Notes under the pieces: model-generated | The model's database searches: none | What the model saw: the letters and a program-made list of their open reading frames with translations, nothing else | What the model was told of the DNA's origin: nothing | In this document: positions 1 through 8,012 of the stretch, one piece after another | How the letters are laid out: every line of letters starts with the position of its first letter | Numbering within the stretch: the first letter of the stretch is position 1 | Translations under genes and position numbers: made by a program | Source of the DNA: Rallus limicola | Taxonomy: Eukaryota > Chordata > Aves > Gruiformes > Rallidae | Length of the DNA stretch: 64,000 nt | Direction of reading: 5' to 3' | NCBI GenBank assembly: GCA_022605955.1 | Contig: JAKCOZ010000001.1 | Span: 18,220,146-18,284,145, forward strand

Positions 1-645
1 TGCGGCAGGGTAAAAGGGGTTTGAAGCCCAACATTTTATTTTGTTATGTGAACTTGCTGCAATGAATTTACTTATTACTCTGCTGGTTTTTTAGGTAACA
101 TTTTTGACTGGAAAGAATGAAATCCTGTGCTCTGAAAACACCCCCAAATCTTTTTAATAGCATAGATGAAGCCTTAAATGATTTTGCTAACACTGCGCAG
201 TTGGAGGATTGTACTCAACTTGAATTGTATCTAGTAACTGCCTGTGTCTGGTATGGAACTGGCAAAAAGGAGGGCCAAGCAGTACTGGGGAATTCTGGAG
301 TAATATCCAAGGCATAACCTAAGTTGGCTGTTGGGTAGTTAGTTTATGCATGTGTTGATGTGAAATGTATTCCTGGCGTAATAGGGTAAACCAGTATGAA
401 TACTTACCGGTTTCTTCTGTATCTGCTTGGTATACATATCTGTCCAGATTTTCATATTTTTAGCAGCTCATAAGCAAAAAAGTTTGTAAAACTCAAGTGG
501 GATGAGGATGCTGGGGTTGTGGGAACTTCAGTATAGGATATGGGTACGTTCTGCAGATTGCATGCTGCTGGCTTCAGAAGGGTGTGTTGAGCATGGAAAA
601 TAAAACAGTAAGACAATGGCAGCTGTGTAAAACCAAATGCTTTTT

Positions 646-656
646 CCCCCCCCCCC
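646..656. repeat. Poly-C run
   Basis: Eleven C in a row, preceded by five T, in otherwise AT-rich DNA. Such runs are prone to length error in assembly and to polymorphism. Confidence 0.9.
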
Positions 657-1211
657 GCTCTTCAATGAGTATCCTTTCGCATCTGTATACCAGGAGTGTG
701 TTAATCTTCTATTTCTATTTCAATCAAATGTTTGCTTGTTTGTGCTGTGATAATGCAATTTGAAGTTGGAAAGAGGTTCTGTGTAAATTCAGTCACACTT
801 AAAAGCAATCAAAGAAAAGAAATTGATCACAATAAAACTCATCTTTTGTCAGGTACCTGGTAGACCTGTTTATCTTAAGAGCTGTGTTAACTTCTTGGAA
901 CCCCCCGTTTAGTTTGTTTAAGTTGCAACACATGGTAGAGATTCTGGCCACACAGCTCCAGTGGAACTAAAGGTAGTCCAAGTAGATACTGAGCTACTTG
1001 AAGCCCAAGCATTTCTTGTGACTGGCTAGGAGATCTGACTTTCAAATTTAAAGGAGTTAATTCAGAAATCTGTTCAAACCTCATGCAACTTCATAAAATT
1101 ACTCCCGGCGGGGTTGCAAGGTTCTTTAGTGTACGGTTGACTTCTTGTAAGAAGAAACCTTGCCATCCTACTGGAGCTGGGGAGAACATTTTGTGGACAT
1201 CCCTAAAACAC

Positions 1212-1227
1212 AGTAGTAGTAGTAGTA
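1212..1227. repeat. Short (AGT)n microsatellite
   Basis: Five AGT units followed by AATT. On the minus strand it becomes an ACT-rich tract directly in front of a possible splice acceptor (TTTTAG at 1208-1203). Confidence 0.85.
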
Positions 1228-1599
1228 ATTTCATTTAATTTAATTCATACTCCTATGTCAAAAAAAAAGATAGTTGTCTGAAGGTTTAACCACATAAATG
1301 TGTTTAAACTTGGATTGTTTAGGGGAAGAAGTTGGTAGGTTTCCTCATTGCCTTGTGGGGTTTATTTTTTGCAGATGTGCTTATTTTATGTTTTGTCTGT
1401 GCAAGATGCTATTTGTTTTTCTTAATTTATTTTGATACATTTTGGTGTTCATTGTTATTCAGATTATCCACTTCTGTTTTTCTGCTTCTTACCATTCTAA
1501 CATTTACATTTTTGTCCAGAGTGTATTTCCTTTTGTATTGTCCATCCTTCAGAATGTTAGCCTGACACTAAATTGTGCAGTGTTTTGTTTTTCCCCTAG

Positions 1600-1653
1600 G
1601 AGTAGTTGCAGAGATTAGCAGGACAATGAAATGGTAGGGAAAGCATCTGGAAG
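1600..1653 (+). CDS. Candidate 5' exon with start codon (ATG at 1631), unidentified protein
   Basis: Preceded by a very strong acceptor (TTTTGTTTTTCCCCTAG) and followed by a strong donor (GGAAG|GTAAGA), so both borders match the U2 splice consensus. All three frames contain a stop inside the 54 bases, so it cannot be an ordinary internal coding exon. In one frame, however, an ATG at 1631 follows an in-frame TAG. Its context is GAAATGG, with G at -3 and G at +4, a strong initiation context. That frame leaves the exon as ...GGA AG and joins in phase to the exon at 2036 (AG+G = Arg), giving a start of MVGKASGRYFTRKP. A tiny upstream ORF (ATG at 1626, four codons including the stop) overlaps the start and could lower translation. 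I do not recognise the protein. The splice sites and frame are seen; use as a start exon is inference. An alternative is a non-coding exon of a long non-coding RNA. Confidence 0.38.
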
Positions 1654-2035
1654 GTAAGACTTTCCAGATGGATATCCTGTTGAGATATAATAGGGAATGC
1701 GCTTAGGTTTTTTTTCTCTACTTTTTCAAGAGAAGAGGGTGCAAAAAATATGCTCATAATTTCATAGTCTTTTCATTTTCTTTTGTTCATAATGAGATGT
1801 TTGCTAATGCCAGAGGAATTAATCTGATCATCTAGCCATCAGGCTGTAGAATTCCAGCATGGACCATTAGTCCATGACTAATGGTTAAGCTATATGGTTA
1901 AGCTGTATGTAATGCTGAGATTTTCAATCTTTGTTTTTAGGATTTTGAGTCACAAAGAAGGTACCACATTTCATGGTTTGACCCATTGATTGTTCTGTCT
2001 TGCATTGCATTTGTGTTTCCTGGTTTCTTCCCCAG
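1654..2035 (+). other. Putative 382-bp intron between the two candidate 5' exons
   Basis: Bounded by GTAAGA at its 5' end and TTTCTTCCCCAG at its 3' end. It contains a perfect 10-bp inverted repeat (1863-1872 / 1876-1885, 3-base loop) followed by two near-identical copies of ATGGTTAAGCT. No coding signal was seen inside. Confidence 0.35.
1863..1885. repeat. Perfect 10-bp inverted repeat (hairpin)
   Basis: ACCATTAGTC - CAT - GACTAATGGT: two perfectly complementary 10-base arms with a 3-base loop. It is followed at once by the direct repeat ATGGTTAAGCTAT / ATGGTTAAGCTGT. It lies in the putative intron. Confidence 0.85.
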
Positions 2036-2204
2036 GTATTTCACTAGGAAGCCAATTGATCACTGTGGACTAAAACCACAGACAGACCATTCAGATGATA
2101 CGGTGCACAGATGCCCCGCTCACCCTGAGAAAATATTTAAAGAGCATGAATTAGAACCAAAATTCTGTGAGCTCAGAAGATTGGAGAACTGTACCTGTAC
2201 TGAG
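2036..2204 (+). CDS. Candidate coding exon 2, Cys/His/charge-rich N-terminal segment of an unidentified protein
   Basis: A 169-base exon with a strong acceptor (GTTTCCTGGTTTCTTCCCCAG) and a good donor (GAG|GTTAGT). It enters in phase 2 (one base completes a codon) and leaves in phase 0. The open frame runs from the acceptor to the donor without a stop. It encodes about 56 residues that read YFTRKPIDHCGLKPQTDH at the start and LRRLENCTCTE at the end. The segment is rich in Asp, Glu, Lys, His and Cys and has no hydrophobic run, unlike chance ORFs in AT-rich DNA. Its frame matches the ATG exon at 1600-1653 exactly, which independently favours both. No signal peptide, transmembrane segment or known domain is visible, and I do not recognise the family. 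The next exon is not certain. A phase-0 acceptor at 13,790 opens a frame of about 39 codons and could continue the gene. Chance opening of one frame over this length is not negligible, so this remains a prediction. Confidence 0.42.
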
Positions 2205-4358
2205 GTTAGTAGTAGCAAATCCTGAATGGCACAAAGAATCACAACTTTTCAAGGAAGCTTAAGGAAATGGTAGCACATTTTATTAGGGGCTCTATGATTA
2301 TAGTAAGTAAGTTGGAATAAGAAAAGACATCACATTTCTCAATAAAACAGAAAAATACCTATGTTCAACAGATGTTCAAAGAATGGTAACCAGCTAAAAG
2401 TTTCAAATTAACTTCTCTAGCAAGATTAAATCTATAAGCTACTTGGAATTCTTCTTTTCTCTCCTCTTTGCTGCTTTTTGGCTGGCCCAAGATTTGGTAT
2501 TATGAGTAAAAGGATATTATTTTCCCACAAGATGAACTATAAGTGAAGGAAAAGCACAGTTGGTGTTTCAGTAAGTTTTTTTAAAGCCTCTTTATTGATA
2601 TTTAAACTAACCTGTCCTGTCTCTGGAAATAAATTCTTTTTCCCTGTCAGGCTAACCCATTTCTTCTCTAACCCAAGCAATAACCTGATATTTTTCTGAA
2701 CAAGTAAAAAAATCAATAACTGAACTCAGACAATCTGCTCCCTTGATAACTGCAGAGCCTACTGTAAGTTTCCTGCATCGACACTGCTAAGCTGCAGGAC
2801 GGGTCTTTTCCTGGTTATAACAGAAGATCCTTTATACGAGTTTTCAGGGAGATTTTATGATAATTTGTCACTTCATCTATATGGTTTCCTGAATGAAAGT
2901 AGAGGAGAAAGAGGAAAGACTACAAGACTGGCTAGATGCTGAACCATCTCAGGCTTAAGTGTTCTGTTGTTTGGGGTAGTCCTCTGACTAGACCACCCCG
3001 AGCTGATGTCTGTGGAGTGTGTGATCAGCCTTCAGCCATCCCTGATACTCACTACTGAAGCATGAATCTCAGTCAGCATCAATCTCAGAAGATCAGTACT
3101 CTTCTGTTACCGTCATGAGATTTAGTAGCATATAAAACTTCACTAAGGCACATTTATCTGAATTCTTTCCAGATCCACCAATGCCACAAGTTTCTCCTTA
3201 AGCTTTTAATAGTGTGGTGTTTTATGCAAGTCTTCCCTGTCCATCTTTCCCGGAATACTCATGATTTTTGGTAGTATTTGGGAGTCTTCTCTAAGCAAGC
3301 TGTGGGAGTGCTTTCTGGGAATGACAGTGCATGCTACGTTCTAATGGAGGGCTTTTCTTTCCAAATTTGATCTCCTTCTGCTCTAAACAGTTGATAAAAG
3401 GTTGTATTTAGTTCCGTCTGCATGTGAATAAAAACAATGAGTTTTGTTTTTTGTTTAAAACATTAAAGGGCCAATAAGTCTGCTTCAGAAATAGAGTCAC
3501 TCCTGGACCAACCAAAAGTACTCTTTGGAACATCTTTTATCTTCATATATTGTGTGCTAGAGCCATTCCATGTATCACCTTTGTCATAAGGGATGGTACG
3601 CTAATTTACAGGACAAGGATGACTTTGCACTTTCTCTATTAAATTTGCAAACACAAATAAGGGGCTGGGGATGGGGAGATCAAGTCACTTCATATTAAAA
3701 GTAGTTTAGGTCCTTAGATGTTAAAAAATACTGCTATTTTTATTTTCTTTTTTCTTTTTACTTATTTTAACCAGATTTAGGCTTAAAAATATTTACTTAG
3801 TCCAGACTTGTGAATTCAAGAACAGACTGCTGCATTAGCATGTTTGGCCATGTTTTGCTTTCTTTGGCAAGATTTGTTTTTCTATCTATCTTGTAATTGG
3901 AGCTGTCGCTGTGCATGCTGAACTAATAGTGATTTTTACATGCAGAACCAGCATATCAATCAGTAATTAGCCACAAGTTTAAAGTTCTACTCCCTAGTGT
4001 ATTTGTAAAGGTTCATGACTAAAGTACTGCCTTTATCTCATGGACTCTATTCTGATTTCAAGTTGAGACTAGAAACAGGAGATAATTCATTAGTATAAGT
4101 TCCCTTGCAGGTGGATACTAGGCTCAAGCTAATAAATATACCTTAAAGAAAGGTGGTCTGCTGAGGTGACAGCTAGTCTGGACATTGAGTGTGTCAGTAT
4201 TCCTTGTGTTCCTGAGTAGGAACTTCTAAAGGGTTCTTGTAAAACACAAAAGAAAAAGAATATGTTTAGTTAATTGTGCATTGTTCAACTACTGGTAATG
4301 CAGATTTCACCAAGTTGATACCTGGTGCTGTCAAATTGTAGACTGAGAAATTTCATGA
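2205..4358. other. Unique AT-rich DNA, nothing recognised
   Basis: No transposon consensus, RNA gene or well-bounded exon was seen. It would be intronic if the exon at 2036-2204 is real. Confidence 0.5.
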
Positions 4359-4363
4359 TCCTG
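4359..4363. repeat. 5-bp target-site duplication, left copy (TCCTG)
   Basis: TCCTG abuts the LTR 5' terminus (TGTTGC...). An identical TCCTG at 5572-5576 abuts the 3' terminus (...CCACA). This is the direct footprint of retroviral integrase. Confidence 0.85.
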
Positions 4364-5057
4364 TGTTGCAGTTTTGCATAGCTGTGCTGCCGAGATAGCT
4401 TCTGCAAGCAGCAGCTAGAAGCCTTCTGCAGGCCCCAGACTGTAAACATTGGCCAATTCAAGGCCAAAGTTGCTGCTGACCAGGACTGAGCCAGGACTGA
4501 GATGGTCACAGCACCTCTGTGAATCCCATATAGGGGGAAAAAACCTGCAGGCAGATGCATTTTGCTACTAGAGAAGGGAGTGAGAAGATGTAACAAACTG
4601 CGCAGACACCTAGGCCAAGCCCAAAGGAGGGAGTGGGGGTGAAGAATGAGGCCCTCCAGGTGCCAGAAAGAGATTCCCCTGCAGCCTGGGGAGAAGACTA
4701 TGGTGGAGTGGGTGTCCCCTCGCAGCCCATGGATAAGGATGGGAAGCAGAAACATCTATGGCCTGTGAAGAGATTGATCCACGCCTCAGAAAGTTTGCCA
4801 GGAAACTTGTGACTTTGCAGGGGACTGGTCTGGGCAGTCTGGGTCTGACTGTCAGCACCCATGGAAGGGAGTCCTCTTGAGAGGCCTGTGGTGAGGAGAT
4901 GACTCCCCGGTAGAGAGAACTCAAGTTGGAGAAATTTGTGGGTACTACTGTCAAGCATGGGTGGGACCCCACGGTGCCTCAGGGGAAGTGTGTGAGTGTG
5001 GAATGCCCCCCCAGCTAAGACAGAAGACAACTTGGGAGGAATGGACTGAAAACCCCC

Positions 5058-5345
5058 ATTCCCCATTCTCTGCCTCTCCCTGCATCACAATGCGGTGGAA
5101 GAATAGAGTGAATTTATGATTAAAGTTAACTGTGTGAAGAGGCGAGGGGTGGGGAGAAGTAAGTGTTAAGATCTGGAGGAGGAAAGCAGCATGTGAAGAA
5201 CTGCTGGAACCCCATTCTCCATTCCCTGCCCCTCCCCGCGCCATGTTGGCGGGGGAAGAAGGGAGTAAAATAGTGATGAAGTTAAAGTCTGTTACAAAGG
5301 GAGGGGTGGGGGGAAGGTACTTTAAGACCTGGCCGCTCTTCTTAC
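5058..5345 (+). repeat. Tandem duplication (about 156-bp period) inside the LTR
   Basis: The first unit begins ATTCCCCATTCTCTGCC at 5058 and the second ATTCTCCATTCCCTGCC at 5214. Both continue through a GGAAGAA...GTGAA/GTAAAAT...TTAAAGT stretch and a GAGGGGTGGGG run. The related LTR at 45.3-46.5 kb has only one such unit. Confidence 0.8.
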
Positions 5346-5378
5346 TACCTGACTCTGGTTCACTGGGTGTGTAGATGT

Positions 5379-5384
5379 AATAAA
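5379..5384 (+). promoter_or_regulatory. LTR polyadenylation signal AATAAA
   Basis: AATAAA followed by a T-rich tract and a TGTG/GTCGAG segment, at the same relative position as in the sister LTR. It marks the R region of the LTR. Confidence 0.7.
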
Positions 5385-5571
5385 TCACTTTTTTTTCTTT
5401 TATTGTGTCGAGTCTATTTTGCCCATTGCACTAATTGGAAAGTGATCCCTCTTTCCTTATCTCAAGTCCTAAGCCTCCTGATAGGTATTTTCTCCTCTTT
5501 TTGGCTGAAAAGGGGAGTGAGTGTGTGGCTTTGGTGGGCATTTGGCCTCTAGCCAGGGCCAAACCACCACA

Positions 5572-5576
5572 TCCTG
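5572..5576. repeat. 5-bp target-site duplication, right copy (TCCTG)
   Basis: Identical to 4359-4363 and immediately adjacent to the LTR 3' terminus. Confidence 0.85.
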
Positions 5577-7369
5577 CTTGTCTACTGAAGTTTTGTCTTG
5601 GAGAAGCTGTGCTTACTAGTGTACTCAAAACACTGAGGACTGCTGCAGGGTAAAAGCAACATTTTGCACATATATCTATGCCTATTGGAAATCTGAGGAC
5701 AAAGCGAAGTGTCTGTTGGCTGCTTACACTTTAAATTATTTTTAAATTATGGCCAGACTGCCTTTGTGACAATTTCAGAATTGTTAAAACCTCAAATCCA
5801 TCTGTCAAGACTTAAAGGTATGAGTGCATGTCCAAAAAGCGTTAGATAACAGCACCTATAGAGACACTTGACCACTGCTGGTGTGGAAGTGGAGTTTTGT
5901 AAAAGGAATACTAAGATATCATGAATGCGGTATGAGTGGAAGTGCATGTCTGTTTAACTACCAGAAGAAACAGCTGAGCAAAGCAAATGAGTTAAAAGCA
6001 TGGCCTGTATTGATAACAAAGAACACCATTTCCAGGATGACATTCCCAGCAGTAGAACTGAGGAATGTGATTTTGAAGTCCAAAAGACCCGTGCTTTGTT
6101 TAAGTCAATGCTCAGATGGTTTGTCAATGGAAGACCCTCTATCCTAGCACAAGGAAGATAGAAAAAGGCTTTGACATACTGTGTATAACATTCCTCTTCC
6201 TGTTAGGTCATGAAAAAAACAAGTGAGATAAAAAAACCCAGACAGTGGGTAGCAACTGCCCTAAGATTTTTGGAAAATGAATTTAGCTAGACTTGGAGAC
6301 TGAGAACCACCTCATAATGGCTGATGATGCCAACGTGGTGTAAAAGAGTCTGTCTGAAAGCTGGCTTGTCAGTGAAGAGGAACCAGGAGACATGGTACAA
6401 ACTTGACAAATATGGTCTCTTGTCTTTTCTGTGCAGACTACGTGGGCACATACATCTCGGTGTTTGTGAGATTGTAGGCTTAAGCCTGTAAATGAGATAA
6501 ATCTATGAGAGAATGAGTGTTAGTGGATAAACTAAATGTATTTAGAGACTTTCTAAATAAATACCACCTTCCCCTTCCATGAGTTGTTGTATTTTACAGT
6601 AATTTCTCTAAGTAGAACATGTGGCTTCCCATTTCTCAAAATTTCCATCATTAGAGTGGTTGTTTTTCACTGGTTTATTAGCTACAAGATGTTATGATAA
6701 TTTCCAAGAAGGCAGCCTGTGCCACAGAAGAAGAAAAATCTGGTGAACTTGTTACTTTTTAAAATGAGTGCTACATTTGATAAAACCGAATTGTTATTTT
6801 ACTGACACAGAAGCAACCTACTTTGGTGGATACTATTACTGTCTTGAAATACATGTTGGAAGCTTTTGCTAATTTTATTAGAAATTTTAAAAAATCCTTT
6901 ATTTTAAAGAAATTTCAGTTTTATTTGTTTCCTCACTCTTGATACTGTAATCAATCCCACTGTTTGTGAATTCTTGACCATCCATAGTATGTAAGCCAGA
7001 AAACATGGCACACAAAGGCTTGCTGTGTTGAACAGCTTGCTTTTATAAACTTAGTGTGTGTCACTCAATGTTTTTATCTAATCTTTGTACTTTTTGTACT
7101 GCCAGTCACTGTCATTTGTAAACATTCTTGAGGGTGATACATCTGTGTGATCAAGAGTCTTTCTGAAATTTTTGTGCCTTCACCCTTTCTTTGTTGGACA
7201 AAGGTGTTTTGTTGTGGTTTTTTTGGCTCTTGTGTTTGTAGTTTTACATGTATAGCCCCTTCTCAGGTATCTTGGGAAGTATTATATAAAGGATATCCTA
7301 AGTGTTTGGAGTAAAGGCAAAATTAGTCCAATCTCCTTTGGATGCCTAGTACACAGATGATTCCCATGA
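5577..7369. other. Unique AT-rich DNA, nothing recognised
   Basis: No repeat family or convincing exon was seen. A weak acceptor/donor pair encloses about 39 bases near 5779-5817 (AATTTCAG ... TTAAAG|GTATGA), but it is too short to support. Confidence 0.5.
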
Positions 7370-8012
7370 ACTGGGCTAAGGCCCACATGGAATTAAATCT
7401 GACAGAAGATGTCAAGGACAAGAAGAGATTCTTCAAGTACATCAGCAGCAAGAGGAAGACTAAGGAAATGCGGGGCTACTGCTGAGTGAGTGTCCAGGTA
7501 ATGGAGGATACAGAAAAAGCAGAGTTAACTGAGTGCCTTTTTTGCTTCCATCTTTACTGATAAGGCTGATCCACAGAAATCCCAAAGCCTGGAGGTCTTT
7601 CACCCTTGGTCAAAGAGGATTGGTTAGAGATTGTTTAGGCAAACCTGACACCCACAAATCCATGGGCCCTGATGATGCTCAGGCTTTTGGCACTGTTTCC
7701 CATAACATCCTCATAGGCAAGCTTAGGAAGTGTGGGTTGGATGAGTGGACAGTGAGGCGGATTGAGAACTGGCTGAATTGGAAAACTCAGAGGGTTGTGA
7801 TAAGCAGTGCAGAGTCTAGTTGGAGTCCTGTAGCTAGTGGAGTGCCCCAGGGGTCAGTGCTTGGTCCAGTCTTGTTCAACATTTTCATCAATGACCTCAA
7901 CAAGGGGACAGAGTCTACCCTCAGCAAGGCTGATGATGATACAAAACTGGGAGGAGTGGCTGATACAGCAGAAGACTGTGCTGCCATTAAGCGAGACTTG
8001 CATAGGTGAGTA
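7370..8012 (+). mobile_element. CR1 LINE fragment, sense, internally deleted reverse transcriptase
   Basis: It begins in the CR1 ORF2 linker (GGCCCACATGGAATTAAATCTGACAG) and ends just after the reverse-transcriptase palm. The palm reads [20 protein letters not shown], then the catalytic region as [10 protein letters not shown], where the usual F/YADD has drifted to ADDD. Between the GPD motif near 7670 and FGTVSHNIL near 7685 the sequence skips what a full CR1 carries between them, so several hundred bases are deleted. The segment from about 7533 to 8009 stays open despite this, probably by chance and youth. It has no CR1 3' tail, so it is truncated at both ends. It is not a functional element. 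Confidence 0.85.

Larger units (their letters stand above)
1..1599. other. AT-rich non-coding DNA, possible 5' flank or 5' intron of the exon pair at 1.6-2.2 kb
   Basis: I see no exon that I can support on the + strand here. The stretch holds an 11-base C run (646-656) and a short (AGT)n repeat (about 1212-1227). A split minus-strand reading frame (887-1202) is described among the findings. If the exon at 1600 is real, the sequence immediately upstream would be its intron, because a strong pyrimidine tract and AG precede it. Confidence 0.5.
4364..5571 (+). mobile_element. Solo retroviral LTR (endogenous retrovirus), + orientation, with internal duplication
   Basis: A 1,208-bp element that starts TGTTGCAGTTTTGCAT and ends CCAAACCACCACA (TG...CA termini). 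It is flanked by the perfect 5-bp duplication TCCTG. It aligns along its length with the reverse complement of 45,315-46,487, with the same termini. The polyadenylation signal AATAAA sits at 5379-5384, about 190 bases before the 3' end, as in the other copy. Relative to that copy it carries a tandem duplication of about 156 bp (5058-5213 and 5214 to about 5345). No primer-binding site, gag, pol or env flanks it, so recombination between two LTRs has removed the provirus body. Complete LTRs act as promoters and polyadenylation sites. A 5-bp duplication fits ERVL- or ERVK-type viruses, and without internal sequence I cannot choose. Long minus-strand ORFs inside it are chance frames. Confidence 0.88.

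Noticed and set aside
1..16. Possible exon end at the very start (TGCGGCAGG|GTAAAA)
   Set aside because: Only nine bases of putative exon are visible, so nothing can be tested inside the window.
117..317. 66-codon plus-strand ORF near the left edge, with a good acceptor just upstream at 94
   Set aside because: The acceptor is not compatible with this frame (TGA at 105-107 lies between). The frame that fits the acceptor stops after 20 codons. Evidence is too thin.
4285..5388. Several minus-strand ORFs of 120-156 codons
   Set aside because: They lie across the solo LTR, in GC-rich antisense frames with no start context, splice sites or homology. The LTR explains the sequence.
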